The notes under the pieces were generated by a model. That model had not been told where the DNA came from. It ran no database searches and saw only the letters and a program-made list of their open reading frames with translations. The position numbers and the translations under genes are program-made. From Saccharomonospora marina XMU15 (lineage in GTDB: Bacteria > Actinomycetota > Actinomycetes > Mycobacteriales > Pseudonocardiaceae), in assembly GCF_000244955.1 (NCBI RefSeq), contig NZ_CM001439.1, positions 4,955,234 to 5,019,233 on the forward strand: 64,000 nt of DNA. Reading direction: 5' to 3'. Shown piece by piece: positions 9,528 through 18,795 of this stretch (its first letter is position 1; each line of letters begins with the position of its first letter).

Positions 9528-10136
9528 TCAGCCCACCTGTAATGCCGAATCGTGCGAGATCGCGTGTTGCACCACCGAGATCAACACCTGTTTCGCCGAA
9601 TCCCGCTCCCGCGCGTCGCACGCCATGATCGGAACGGACGGCGAGATGGTGAGCGCGTGCCGCACGTCCTCGATCTGATGGTGCAGCAACCGGTCGAAAC
9701 AGTTGATCGCCACGATGTAGGGCAGTTTGCGATTCTCGAAGAAGTCGATGGACGGAAACGCGTCCGCCAACCTCCTGGTGTCCACGAGCACGACCGCGCC
9801 GATCGCACCGAGTGCGAGGTCGTCCCACATGAACCAGAACCGGTGCTGCCCCGGCGTGCCGAAGATGTACAGCACCAGATCGGAATCCAGCGTGATCCGG
9901 CCGAAGTCCATCGCGACGGTGGTGGTGACCTTGTTCGGTGTGGACGAAAGGTCGTCCACCGAAACGCTGGCCTCCGTCATCGACGCTTCGGTCGTCAGCG
10001 GATCGATCTCGGAGACCGCGCCCACCAGCGTGGTCTTGCCTACCCCGAAGCCACCGGCGACCACGATCTTCGCCGATTGGGTCGGGCCTGACGTCGCCGG
10101 CGTGTTCGCGGACGCGTCAAATTCTCCGAAGCCCAC
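9528..10136 (-). CDS. cvnD: MglA/Ras-like GTPase of conservon (CvnD-like)
   Basis: Small cytoplasmic GTPase that acts as a switch downstream of the membrane kinase. Of 202 residues: Walker A GGFGVGKTTLVGAVSEI (about 28-44), switch region TTTVAMDFGRI, G3-like YIFGTPGQHRFWFMWDDL and base-binding-like AINCFDRL. Asn-Cys-Phe-Asp takes the place of NKxD, which is usual for this family. The GTG start lies 20 bases inside the end of the DUF742 gene, so translation is coupled. Order A-B-C-D on the reverse strand matches Streptomyces conservons. Confidence 0.92.
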   Translation of the reverse strand: MGFGEFDASANTPATSGPTQSAKIVVAGGFGVGKTTLVGAVSEIDPLTTEASMTEASVSVDDLSSTPNKVTTTVAMDFGRITLDSDLVLYIFGTPGQHRFWFMWDDLALGAIGAVVLVDTRRLADAFPSIDFFENRKLPYIVAINCFDRLLHHQIEDVRHALTISPSVPIMACDARERDSAKQVLISVVQHAISHDSALQVG

Positions 10137-10881
10137 TGAGCACCCTTTCCATGAACTCGATACTGGGCCGGTCTCCCACCATGGACGACGCGGAATGAAT
10201 GAGCACGAGCCCGAGACCGGCTACGTCACCGACAAGGACTCTGACCACACCGAGCGGCAGCCGAAGCAGCGCGGCCACCTCCGCGACCGACCGCGTGTCG
10301 AGGCACAGTCCGCAGATGGACCTGTGCTCGGGTACGCGCACCCGCTCCAGCCTCCTGCCACGCTCGCTGGTGGAGATCAGCGCCTCGATCGCGAGATCGT
10401 AGTCCGGTTTCGTCCTGCCCTTGGTACGGAAATAGGGACGGACAAGTCCTGACGTCTCGGCAGGCGACTCGGGCTCGACATCGGCCTGCCTCGGCACGGG
10501 AGACGGGGTGAACTCCTGCGAGGAGGGCCCTCGCTCCCCCGCCGGATCGCGAAACGGGGAAAACCCCGCGGCCTCTTGAGGAGGTTCGACCATCCCGCCG
10601 CCGCCCATGCCGTAAAGCTCGGCTCCCGGCCCACTCAGCAGCTGCTGCCGATACTCCGTGACATCGAACTCGGAGGGGCCTTGCGAACCGATGTCCACGG
10701 GCCGCAACCACTCGGCCGAGTCGTCCAGCCTTCGCCCCGGCAGCGAGTCGTCCACCCGCCGTAGCCGCCAGTCGCTGTCATCGCGGCCGCGGCGCGGGTT
10801 GGCGCTGGGATCGCCACGCCTTCGCCCGGCGGCACGGTCCCTGTCGAGCCGACGGTCACCACGTGAGTGCCCGGAATTCAC
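10117..10881 (-). CDS. cvnC: DUF742 protein of conservon (CvnC-like)
   Basis: A 254-residue conservon component. The first 145 residues are a charged, low-complexity, Arg/Asp/Gly-rich extension. DUF742 follows: SGLVRPYFRTKGRTKPDYDLAIEALISTSERG, HRSICGLCLDTRSVAEVAALLRLPLGVVRVLVGDV and a C-terminal FMERVLSGLRRI. The second DUF742 copy (8476-8970) lacks most of this extension. It overlaps the GTPase gene and lies 75 bases after the Roadblock gene. Role inferred: couples kinase and Roadblock inputs to the GTPase. Confidence 0.9.
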   Translation of the reverse strand: MNSGHSRGDRRLDRDRAAGRRRGDPSANPRRGRDDSDWRLRRVDDSLPGRRLDDSAEWLRPVDIGSQGPSEFDVTEYRQQLLSGPGAELYGMGGGGMVEPPQEAAGFSPFRDPAGERGPSSQEFTPSPVPRQADVEPESPAETSGLVRPYFRTKGRTKPDYDLAIEALISTSERGRRLERVRVPEHRSICGLCLDTRSVAEVAALLRLPLGVVRVLVGDVAGLGLVLIHSASSMVGDRPSIEFMERVLSGLRRI

Positions 10882-10956
10882 GGGGTTCTCCTCAGTGTTT
10901 GTTCACCGAACTGTGTCTATGCCGAAATCTCCATCGGTCCGCTCATGGCCGTGCGG

Positions 10957-11415
10957 TTACCGCCGCACCGAGCCCTGTAGCTGCGCGCGCAACTCCGGGG
11001 TCATCTGCTGGCCCACCCGGTCCACGAGCAGTGTCATCTCGTAAACGACAAGGCCGATGTCGCTGTCCGGCGCACCGAGCACGGCAAGGCACGAACCGTC
11101 GGACACCGACATCAGGAACAGGAAGCCGTTGGCCATCTCCACCACGGTTTGGGCGACGGTGCCGCCCTCGAAGACCTGCGCCGCGCCGCGGGCGAGGCTT
11201 GTCAGGCCCGACGCCACCGCGGCGAGTTGGTCAGCCCTGTCCTTCGGCAGCCCACGTGACGACGCGAGCAGCAGGCCATCCGCGGATACGACGACAGCAT
11301 GTGCCGCGCCGGGCACGCGGTGCACGAAGTCGCTGATGAGCCAAGCGAAGCTACCCTTCTGCGCCGAGTTGCCTTGCTTGGGGACACCCGACTGCGCTGA
11401 ACCCGCCCGTGTCAA
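10957..11415 (-). CDS. cvnB: Roadblock/LC7 domain protein of conservon (CvnB-like)
   Basis: A 152-residue Roadblock/LC7 protein: [63 protein letters not shown] and [18 protein letters not shown]. The TTG start at 11415 is supported by AAGGAG six bases upstream and lies 3 bases after the histidine kinase stop, so it is translated in tandem with the kinase. It is the partner or regulator of the CvnD-type GTPase by family knowledge. Confidence 0.92.
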   Translation of the reverse strand: MTRAGSAQSGVPKQGNSAQKGSFAWLISDFVHRVPGAAHAVVVSADGLLLASSRGLPKDRADQLAAVASGLTSLARGAAQVFEGGTVAQTVVEMANGFLFLMSVSDGSCLAVLGAPDSDIGLVVYEMTLLVDRVGQQMTPELRAQLQGSVRR

Positions 11416-11418
11416 CTC

Positions 11419-14400
11419 TTACTCCTTCGCCCCGTTGTGACGGGGGCCTGCCCCCGCCTCGTCGAACTGCTCGCTTCGGTCCGACGGCTCCTTGAGCGCG
11501 TGGCGCCCGCTTTGGTAACCACGCTGGAAACTCCGCATTCGGTTGCGTGCCGCCTCCGCCGATCTCGCGATGGCAACCTCGCCAGGTTCGCCCGCCGTCG
11601 CGTCGGTGAACCCGTCTCCCTTGCTCGGGCGCACCGAACCAGGGACCAAGTATGCGTTCGGCACCCGCTTGGGCAGCCCGGCCGGGGTCATCTCCTCGCC
11701 CTTCGACTCCAGCAGCGCATGCGCTGCCTGCCAACCTGTGTCCGATGCGCTGCGCCAGCCGCTGTCGACCACCCCGGCGACGGGCTCCGAGGAGTCCTGT
11801 TCGGAGCCGGGGTCCGGATCGAGGGGCTGCTGATCGTCGACTTCGGAGTCCGTCGCGGCCGCTTCGTCGGCGGCTTCCTCGCTGAACCAGCGCGACAACA
11901 CCGATTGGTAGATCGGCAGCCTCCTGGTCGGCACGTCGTCGTCCAGTGCGCTGCCCTGGTCGGTCTCGGCTTGCTGCTCCATGGACTCGTACCGGTAGGC
12001 CTGCGAGGACATCGGCGTGCTGTGCGGTTCTCGCTTCGGCAGCAGGTTCGGCTGAGCACCGACCCCGCCGGGTGCGGGTTCGTGCGACTCCGAGGGCCAC
12101 TGCGGTTCGTCCGCACGGGAAGGTGGGGCAGGCGGGGACGCCTCGTGGCTGACGAACGGGCCCGCCGCCTTGCTCGGCCCCGCCACCAGGTCGTCGAGAC
12201 TGATGGGCTTGTCGAGCGGCGTCAGGCCGTTCTCGTCGGGCACGGGCTTGGCAGCGGGAGGCTCGGCGGGCGTCGGGGGGAGCATCGTCGTCTCCTCCGG
12301 ATCCCCGCTGGGGAACGGGATCGAAGGCGACGACAGCTCCGAACGCTGCTCCGGCACCGAGGTCCGCGGCAGGGCCTGCACCGTGTGCGGCGCGCTGGTC
12401 AACAGCTCGGTCGGCACGACGACCCGCGCGATGACACCGCCCTCGATGTCCTCGTTCTCCCGCAGCCGCACCTCGATGCCGTGCCGCTTCGCCAGGCGTG
12501 CCACCACGTAGAGGCCCATCCGCCTTGTCACCGACACGTCGAGGTCGGGCGGGTCGGCCAGCCGCTCGTTGGCCTCGTCGAGTTGCTCCTCCGTCATACC
12601 GACGCCGCGGTCGGTGATCTGCACGGCCAGCGCGTGCCGCCTCGTGACGACAGCACGCACGCTGATCTTGGTTTCCGGTTCGGAGAAGTAGGTCGCGTTG
12701 TCGAGCAACTCGGCGAGCAGGTGCACCAGGTCGTGCACCGCCCTGCCCTGCACGGCGACATCGGGCACCGAGCCCACCTCGACGCGTGCGTACTGCTCGA
12801 TCTCCGAGACCGCCGCACCGATGACGTCGGCGGCGGGCACCGGCTTGGACACCGACTTCGTCAGCCCCGCGCCGGAGAGCACGAGCAGGCTCTCACCGTT
12901 GCGCCGCAACCGCGTGGCAAGGTGGTCCAGCTCGAACAGGCTGGCGAGCTGGTCGGGGTCCTGCTCGTCGGCCTCAAGCCGGTCGATCACGCCGAGCTGG
13001 CGTTCCACGAGGCGCTGGCTGCGCCGGGACAGGTTGACGAAGATGCCGTTGACGTTCTCGCGCAACAGCGCCTGCTCGGCGGCCATCCTGATCGCGCGCT
13101 CGTGGACCACGTCGAACGACCTGGCGACCTCGCCGATCTCCTCCCTGCTGTTGACCGGCACCGGTTCCACCGCGTTGCGCGATGCCTCGATCGGGTTCGG
13201 GTCGGCGAGGATGCGACGCACCGTCTCAGGCAGCCGCACGTAGGCGACCTCGAGTGCGCTCGAGCGCAGCTGGCGCAGCGGCTTGATGAGGGCGCGGGCG
13301 ATCACCAGCATCAGCACGACGGTGGCGACGAGCGCGGCGACAACGATCGCGAAGAACACCCAGGCCGCGTCGGTCGCGTCACTCGCCAGCGCGGAAGCCT
13401 GTGCCCGCAGCCGGTCCAGCAGCGTGCTCTCCACCTGGCGCATCATGTCGCTGGTCGCCCTGCCGTCCGCGGTGAGCCGCCCGACGTCGATGTCCAGGTC
13501 CTCACCCGCGGACGCGCGGGCGAACGCGGTGGCGACGATGCGCTCCCGGTTGTCCACCTCCGCGCCGGACACCCGGTCGGCGTAGAGCTGCTGCTCGTCG
13601 AACGTGGCGTTGGCGTTGAAGGAGTCGATGGCGGCCTGCGCACTCGCCTGCGCCGCGAAAGTGCGCTCCAGCAGGTCGGCCGGGAAGACGTCGCGTCCGG
13701 CCGCGATCTGCAGCGCGGCGTTCTGCCTGGCCACGAACTCCTTGGCCTCGCCGAGTGCCTGCACCGTCGTGCCACGGCGGAGCAGTTCCCTGTCGGTCAC
13801 CGCCAGGTTCACCTCGCGGCCGAGTTGCAGCAGATCGCTCAGGATCGAGGTGTAGGTGACGAAGGCGGCCAGGTCGGGGAACGCGGTATTGTTGATCTTG
13901 GCGCGCAGCGGGTCGAGGGCGGTGAGACGTTGCAGCGCCTGGTCGTAGTTCTGTCTGGTGGCCTCGTCGGGGAACTCCAGGTCGGCCACCGCCGCACGCA
14001 GCTGCCGCACCGCGGTGTCGACCTTGGTGATCTGCGCGTCCAGTGCCGCCCGGTCGGCCGACCCGTTGGCCATCCTCGCGACGGCGAGTGTTCGCTCGCC
14101 CTGGAGTTGTTGCACCACGGAGGTCACGCTGGCGGCCACGTCGAACTGGTCGGCGGTTCGCTGGAACTCCTTGGCACTGTTCAGTTCGCCAACGGCGCGC
14201 AATCCACCGAAGGTCAGGGCCGTGACCAGCGGGATGATCAGGACGACGGCCAGCTTCGACCGCAGTGGCCAGTTGCGCAGTCTCCACCGGGAGCCACCCG
14301 GTTCCACCGGCTGTTGAGAGCCCGCCTGTTCCTGGGCAGCACCCGGCCCGCCTACGGCCGCGGTCTCACTGTTCGGCACCGCTCTACCACCATCGTTCTC

Positions 14401-14424
14401 CGAGCCGGATCCGATCCCCGGCAT
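11419..14424 (-). CDS. cvnA: Nitrate/nitrite-sensor-type histidine kinase (CvnA-like)
   Basis: A 1001-residue membrane kinase. There is a cytoplasmic N-terminal tail, then TM1 at about 58-75 (LAVVLIIPLVTALTF). The extracellular NIT-like sensing domain spans about 80-350, TM2 is about 355-380 (AWVFFAIVVAALVATVVLMLV), and a HAMP-like segment follows. A DHp-like region contains ENVNGIFVNLSRRSQRLVERQL without an obvious phospho-His motif. The HATPase domain has LLDNATYFSEP (N box), DRGVGMTEEQL (G1) and MGLYVVARLAKRHG. The last 300 residues are low-complexity and probably disordered. First gene of the A-B-C-D conservon. No response regulator is nearby, as is usual for conservons. Confidence 0.92.
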   Translation of the reverse strand: MPGIGSGSENDGGRAVPNSETAAVGGPGAAQEQAGSQQPVEPGGSRWRLRNWPLRSKLAVVLIIPLVTALTFGGLRAVGELNSAKEFQRTADQFDVAASVTSVVQQLQGERTLAVARMANGSADRAALDAQITKVDTAVRQLRAAVADLEFPDEATRQNYDQALQRLTALDPLRAKINNTAFPDLAAFVTYTSILSDLLQLGREVNLAVTDRELLRRGTTVQALGEAKEFVARQNAALQIAAGRDVFPADLLERTFAAQASAQAAIDSFNANATFDEQQLYADRVSGAEVDNRERIVATAFARASAGEDLDIDVGRLTADGRATSDMMRQVESTLLDRLRAQASALASDATDAAWVFFAIVVAALVATVVLMLVIARALIKPLRQLRSSALEVAYVRLPETVRRILADPNPIEASRNAVEPVPVNSREEIGEVARSFDVVHERAIRMAAEQALLRENVNGIFVNLSRRSQRLVERQLGVIDRLEADEQDPDQLASLFELDHLATRLRRNGESLLVLSGAGLTKSVSKPVPAADVIGAAVSEIEQYARVEVGSVPDVAVQGRAVHDLVHLLAELLDNATYFSEPETKISVRAVVTRRHALAVQITDRGVGMTEEQLDEANERLADPPDLDVSVTRRMGLYVVARLAKRHGIEVRLRENEDIEGGVIARVVVPTELLTSAPHTVQALPRTSVPEQRSELSSPSIPFPSGDPEETTMLPPTPAEPPAAKPVPDENGLTPLDKPISLDDLVAGPSKAAGPFVSHEASPPAPPSRADEPQWPSESHEPAPGGVGAQPNLLPKREPHSTPMSSQAYRYESMEQQAETDQGSALDDDVPTRRLPIYQSVLSRWFSEEAADEAAATDSEVDDQQPLDPDPGSEQDSSEPVAGVVDSGWRSASDTGWQAAHALLESKGEEMTPAGLPKRVPNAYLVPGSVRPSKGDGFTDATAGEPGEVAIARSAEAARNRMRSFQRGYQSGRHALKEPSDRSEQFDEAGAGPRHNGAKE

Positions 14425-14950
14425 CCCTGGCCGAGCACTTCGTTACTTTCCGCGCATTCGCCATAGCCCCCTGTCACCCCATTGGAGGTCAAGCAGCGGA
14501 AGCATTGCGTCAGGCCACCACACTGGTCAACCCACGTCTGGTGGATGACTCACACCGAAGCGTCGACATCGTAGAGGTCGACTCCACCACTTGGTCACTC
14601 TTTCGTCACACTTCGGAGGTTCGTTTCGCGCGGGAGACACAGAAGGTAGCGAAGACCACCGTGGGATGTAACCCTCGATGGTCAACTCTCAGCAAACTTG
14701 AGTGCACAAGTTCGCTGTCAAGGCCCTGTTTTACAGGGCAGAAGTAAACCTACAGTTAATTTCGCCACACTATGTTCCACCCGATCGTGGGCCATAGAGT
14801 ACCGATCGGCTCGGTTCCGGCACGCATTGTGATGACCGCGCCGGGTCTCTACAGTAGCCGTGGCTCGCTGAGTTGTCGGGGTGTCTTTCGCTCAGTTGGC
14901 CCTAACCCACACAAGACACCGGCTCATCGCCTCATACCTGAGGAGTGGCA
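14425..14950. promoter_or_regulatory. Divergent intergenic region with a perfect 17-bp inverted repeat
   Basis: These 526 gene-free bases are less GC-rich than the surroundings and lie between the conservon and the ABC transporter. They must hold both promoters. GCCCTGT-TTT-ACAGGGC (14723-14739) is a perfect dyad about 210 bases before the transporter start and could be an operator or a small hairpin. No small RNA or ORF could be supported. Confidence 0.4.
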
Positions 14951-15976
14951 TTGCTTCGACACGGCACCACCACCGAACGACGGCCGCGCAAACGCGCGAG
15001 GCTGGCCACGGTGGTCGCGACAATCGGTCTGCTGGCTTCGGTCAGCGGATGCGGACTGCTGGGTGGCTCCGACGAATCCTCCGATTCCGGAGGTAACGGT
15101 TCGGTGGAGAAGGCGAACATCACGATCGCGACACTGCCCGCCATCGACGTCGCGCCCCTGCACCTGGCCGTGAAGAACGGGTATTTCAAGGAAGAGGGCC
15201 TCAACGTCAAGATCGACCAGGCCGCGAGTGGCCAGGCCGCGCTGACCAAACTGATCGGCGGCGACGCCGACATCACCTTCTCCAGCTACGTCCCGTTCCT
15301 CGTGGCGCAGAGCAAGGGTGCCGCTGACATCAAGTTCGTCGCCGACGCCGTTTCCACCACGCCGGACGCGATCCAGCTCGTCACCATGCCCAACTCGTCG
15401 GTGAAGAGCGTGAAGGACCTGGAGAACAAGAAGATCGGCGTCTCGGCGCTGAACACGATCTCCGACGCGCTGGTCAAGTCGGTGATGAAGACCAACGGCC
15501 TCGACTTCAACACGGTGGAATGGGTCCCGGTGTCCTTCCCGGACATGGCGGGTGCGCTGTCACGAGGTGACGTCGACGCGGCACTGATGATCGAGCCGTT
15601 CCTGACCGCCTCGGCCAGCTCCACGGGCACCGTCCCGGTCATCGACGTCGCCACCGGCCCCACGAAGGACTTCCCGCTCGCCGGCTACGGCGCGCTCGCC
15701 GGCTTCGTGGAGCAGAACCCCAAGACGGTCGCGGCCTTCCAGCGTGCCATGAAGAAGGCCAGTGACGACGCGCAGGACCGCAGCAAGGTGGAACCGGTGC
15801 TGGTGGACCAGGCCAAGGTGGAGCCTGCCATCGCCTCGCTGGTGAAGCTGCCGCAGTTCCACGCCACTTTGGACGCTTCGAGGCTGCAGCGCGTCGCCGA
15901 CCTCATGGTCGAGTTCGACATCGTCAAGGAGAAGATCGATGTCGGGCCGATGATCGTCCAACCGTCCGAAACCTGA
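14951..15976 (+). CDS. NMT1/SsuA-type ABC transporter substrate-binding lipoprotein
   Basis: Extracytoplasmic binding protein for an organic sulfur/nitrogen compound, nitrate or a thiamine precursor-like substrate; the exact ligand is unknown. Lipobox LLASVSGC with acylated Cys near residue 35, then a Gly/Ser linker. The SsuA/THI5-like fold follows: ITIATLPAIDVAPLHLAVKNGYFKEEGLNVKI, GQAALTKLIGGDADI and PDMAGALSRGDVDAALMIEP. The TTG start is chosen because GAGGAG lies 5 bases before it; the in-frame GTG two codons earlier overlaps that site. It is followed at once by two permeases and an ATPase in one operon. Confidence 0.9.
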   Translation: MLRHGTTTERRPRKRARLATVVATIGLLASVSGCGLLGGSDESSDSGGNGSVEKANITIATLPAIDVAPLHLAVKNGYFKEEGLNVKIDQAASGQAALTKLIGGDADITFSSYVPFLVAQSKGAADIKFVADAVSTTPDAIQLVTMPNSSVKSVKDLENKKIGVSALNTISDALVKSVMKTNGLDFNTVEWVPVSFPDMAGALSRGDVDAALMIEPFLTASASSTGTVPVIDVATGPTKDFPLAGYGALAGFVEQNPKTVAAFQRAMKKASDDAQDRSKVEPVLVDQAKVEPAIASLVKLPQFHATLDASRLQRVADLMVEFDIVKEKIDVGPMIVQPSET

Positions 15977-15977
15977 C

Positions 15978-16751
15978 GTGCGACCGGTAGTACGAAATCT
16001 GGTCGGCCTGGTCGCGTTCCTGGGTATCTGGGAACTCGCGGCCAGGTCCGGCCTGGTACCGCAGCGCGACGTTCCCCCTGCCAGCGTCGTGCTCACCAGG
16101 ACAGTCGAGTTGCTCGGGCAGCAGGATTTCGTTCGCGACGTGATAGCCAGCGTGCTGGCATGGGCCATCGCGCTGTGCGCGGCGACCGCGATCGCGGTGC
16201 CCGCCGGGCTCGTGCTCGGCAGCCTGCCCGCGGTGCGGGTGGCGACGAGAGCCATCGTGGAGTTCCTGCGGCCGATACCTTCGGTGGCGTTGATCCCGCT
16301 GGTGATCCTGGTCATCGGCGGGGGTCCGGAATCCAAGATCGCGCTGGCGATCTACGCCGCGATCTGGCCGATCCTGTACAACACGATCTACGCCTTCGAC
16401 GAGATCGACCCGCTGCTCATCGACACCGCGCGCTCGTGCGGCGCGGGTAGGCCCGCGGTGCTGGCCACGGTGGCGTTGCCGCACGCGGCGCCGTTCGTGT
16501 TCACCGGCATCCGGATGTCGGCGGCTGTCGCGCTGATCGTCGTGGTCAGCACCGAGTTCATCGCGGGGGCCAGCAGCGGTATCGGGAAGTTCATTCTCGA
16601 GTCCGCATCCGGCGGCGGGCGGATGGACCTTGTGCTCGCGGGGACGGTGGTGGCAGGCGTGTTCGGATACCTGGTCAACGACGGCCTCGAACGCCTCGGC
16701 AATCGGTTGTTCCGCTGGCACACGGCGACGACCGCACAGGAGACCGCATGA
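15978..16751 (+). CDS. ABC transporter permease (SsuC/TauC type), first
   Basis: A 257-residue inner-membrane permease with about six membrane segments and the binding-protein-dependent loop near DTARSCGAGRPAVLATVALPHAAPFVFTG, which contacts the ATPase. Motifs FLRPIPSVALIPLVILVIGGGPESK are typical of the SsuC/TauC/NrtB group. The GTG start is 1 base after the stop of the binding protein, and its end overlaps the next permease by 4 bases. Two non-identical permeases suggest a heterodimeric pore. Confidence 0.9.
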   Translation: MRPVVRNLVGLVAFLGIWELAARSGLVPQRDVPPASVVLTRTVELLGQQDFVRDVIASVLAWAIALCAATAIAVPAGLVLGSLPAVRVATRAIVEFLRPIPSVALIPLVILVIGGGPESKIALAIYAAIWPILYNTIYAFDEIDPLLIDTARSCGAGRPAVLATVALPHAAPFVFTGIRMSAAVALIVVVSTEFIAGASSGIGKFILESASGGGRMDLVLAGTVVAGVFGYLVNDGLERLGNRLFRWHTATTAQETA

Positions 16752-17557
16752 ACCCGCTGCTCGGCTTCGTCCGTAGATGGGCGCTGTTTCTCGTGGCCGT
16801 GGCGCTGTGGGAGGTGGCGGCTCGGCTCGGGGAAAGCCCGTTCTTCCCCCCACCGACGACGATCATCGGCAGCGCCGCCGACACCTGGCTTTCCGGCCCT
16901 GCCACCCGGTTGTTCCTCGGCGAAAGCGTGTTCGACGACGTGCTGCCCAGCCTGGGAAGGGTGTTCGGCGGCTGGGCGATCGCGGTACTGGTCGGTGTCG
17001 GCCTCGGCGCCGCGCTCGGCAGGTCGAGGACCGGCATGGACTACGTCGGTCCGCTGTTCGCCTTCATGCGCGCCGTGCCTCCCCCGACGCTCATCCCCGT
17101 CTTCCTCGTGCTGTTCAGCATCGGCACCCCGATGAAGCTGGCGACCATCGTCTTCGGTTCGGTGTGGCCGATCCTGCTGAACACTGTGGACGGTGTGCGC
17201 TCGGTCAGCACCACCCAGCAGGAGACGGCGCGATCGTTTCGAACGCCACGGCCGTACTGGATCGCGATGGTGGTACTGCCCGCCGCATCGCCGAAGATCT
17301 TCGCGGGGTTGCGGTTGAGCCTCTCGCTCGCCCTCATCCTCATGGTGGTATCGGAGATGGTCGGGGCTACCGACGGCATCGGCTACGAACTGATCTTCGC
17401 GCAGCAACGGTTCGACTTCGCGGCGATGTGGGCGTGGATCGCGCTACTGGGCGCTCTCGGCTACGGGCTCAACGCCTTGCTGCTTATGGTCGAACGTCGC
17501 ATGCTCGGCTGGCAGCACACCAGTGTCGCCGCGACCGCCAAGACCGCAGGAGCTTGA
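16748..17557 (+). CDS. ABC transporter permease (SsuC/TauC type), second
   Basis: A 269-residue partner permease. Segments include GWAIAVLVGVGLGAALGRSRTGMDYV, FMRAVPPPTLIPVFLVLFSIGTPMK and the coupling loop TARSFRTPRPYWIAMVVLPAASPKIFAGLR. The ATG overlaps the preceding stop (ATGA), so the two permeases are translationally coupled and probably form equal partners in one transporter. Confidence 0.9.
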   Translation: MNPLLGFVRRWALFLVAVALWEVAARLGESPFFPPPTTIIGSAADTWLSGPATRLFLGESVFDDVLPSLGRVFGGWAIAVLVGVGLGAALGRSRTGMDYVGPLFAFMRAVPPPTLIPVFLVLFSIGTPMKLATIVFGSVWPILLNTVDGVRSVSTTQQETARSFRTPRPYWIAMVVLPAASPKIFAGLRLSLSLALILMVVSEMVGATDGIGYELIFAQQRFDFAAMWAWIALLGALGYGLNALLLMVERRMLGWQHTSVAATAKTAGA

Positions 17558-17558
17558 T

Positions 17559-18353
17559 ATGGCAACGATGTTGGAGGTGACCGGCCTCACCCACCGCTAC
17601 GGTGGTGCGGGCAGCGATCACCTCGCGGTGAACGAACTGACGTTCAGCGTGGAAACGGGGCAGTTGGCCTGCATCGTCGGGCCCTCCGGCTGCGGCAAGT
17701 CGACACTGCTTCGCTGCATCAGCGGGCTCATCCGCCCCTCCGGCGGTGAGGTCAAGCTGCACGGCGACAGGGTGGAGGGGGTACCCGAAGACCTTGCCGT
17801 GGTGTTCCAGGACTACAGCCGCTCGCTGTTTCCGTGGCTGTCCGTGCGGCAGAACGTGGAGTTCCCGCTGCGCTGGAAGAAGCTCAGCCGAGCAGAACGC
17901 AGGCAGCGGGCCGAAGAGGCGCTGGAGTGGGTCGGCCTTCCCGGAGTGGGTGGGAAGTACCCGTGGCAGCTTTCCGGTGGCATGCAGCAACGGGTCTCGA
18001 TCGCCAGGGCGCTGGCCCGGCGACCCGCACTGTTGCTGATGGACGAGCCGTTCGCCTCCGTGGACGCGCAGACCCGGTTCGAACTGGAGGATCTGCTGCG
18101 CGGGGTGCAGGTGCAAAACCACAGCACGGTGCTGCTGGTGACACACGACATCGACGAGAGCGTCTACCTCGGTGACCGGGTACTCGTGCTGTCGAAATCA
18201 CCGGCCTCGATCGTCGCCGACCTGCCCGTGAACCTGCCCGCGGAGCGCGACCAGATCGCTACCAGGGAGGCGCAGGAGTTCGTCTCGCTGCGCGCAGAGG
18301 TGGCAAGACTGCTGCACGGTGGCGCCCCGGCCACCGCCAAGCCATCGGCCTGA
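17559..18353 (+). CDS. ABC transporter ATP-binding protein (SsuB/TauB type)
   Basis: A 264-residue ATPase of the nitrate/sulfonate/taurine group. Walker A GPSGCGKSTLLR (about 45), Q-loop VVFQDYSRSLFPWL, signature LSGGMQQRVSIARAL, Walker B LLLMDEPFASVD, switch His in VTHDIDES. ATG 17559 is one base after the permease stop, with GGAG six bases upstream. It completes a four-gene importer. The following hairpin probably ends the transcript. Confidence 0.93.
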   Translation: MATMLEVTGLTHRYGGAGSDHLAVNELTFSVETGQLACIVGPSGCGKSTLLRCISGLIRPSGGEVKLHGDRVEGVPEDLAVVFQDYSRSLFPWLSVRQNVEFPLRWKKLSRAERRQRAEEALEWVGLPGVGGKYPWQLSGGMQQRVSIARALARRPALLLMDEPFASVDAQTRFELEDLLRGVQVQNHSTVLLVTHDIDESVYLGDRVLVLSKSPASIVADLPVNLPAERDQIATREAQEFVSLRAEVARLLHGGAPATAKPSA

Positions 18354-18383
18354 CAACCGGCCCCTGACCAGCCTGCCGGAAGG

Positions 18384-18419
18384 AGTCGGCACGCGGTCGC
18401 GTCGAACCGCGTGCCGACT
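18384..18419. terminator. Bidirectional hairpin terminator
   Basis: Perfect 14-bp inverted repeat, arms 18384-18397 and 18406-18419 (AGTCGGCACGCGGT and its complement) around an 8-base loop. It lies between the ABC ATPase and the convergent YCII gene, where a shared terminator is expected. Confidence 0.8.
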
Positions 18420-18462
18420 GCTCCGTCACTCGGCGGTAGCTCCTGTGACTACTGTGGTGTGG

Positions 18463-18795
18463 CTACTGTGGCTCCTGCAGCGGCCAGACCTCGACGACAC
18501 CGTGGGCGACGGCGCACGGTGTGTTCGCGACCAGTTCCACGGCCTCGTCGATCGTCGCCGCTTCGAGCACGGCGAACCCGGCCACGGGCAGCGAGGACCG
18601 CAGGAACGAGCCGGTCTCGGTCTCAACCCCCTCGGCGGCGTGGTTGCGTACCCGCACTGCGGTCCCCGCGATGCCCATGAGCACACCGCTGTCCCGAAGC
18701 CGCTGGTCGTGCGCGTGCGCATCGTCTCGCAGCCGGGGGTCGGTCCGCTCGTAACCCTCCCGATCGCCGTATCCGATCGCCACGAACTTCGCCAT
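18463..18795 (-). CDS. YCII-related (DGPF) domain protein
   Basis: A 110-residue soluble protein of the YciI/DGPF dimeric alpha-beta barrel family: AKFVAIGYGDREGYERTDPRL, LRDSGVLMGIAGTAVRVR and a C-terminal DEAVELVANTPCAVAHGVVEVWPL. Some members act beside ECF sigma factors, but none is present here, so the role is unknown. ATG 18795 is chosen because the family begins there; the frame is open upstream but that extension is Arg/Gly-rich and unlikely. Convergent with the ABC operon. Confidence 0.85.
   Translation of the reverse strand: MAKFVAIGYGDREGYERTDPRLRDDAHAHDQRLRDSGVLMGIAGTAVRVRNHAAEGVETETGSFLRSSLPVAGFAVLEAATIDEAVELVANTPCAVAHGVVEVWPLQEPQ

Noticed and set aside
11437-14466. A 1009-codon open frame antisense to the conservon kinase
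   Set aside because: Its protein is Arg/His/Gly/Leu-rich without any domain; it is the usual antiphase shadow of a high-GC coding sequence, while the opposite strand encodes a clear kinase.
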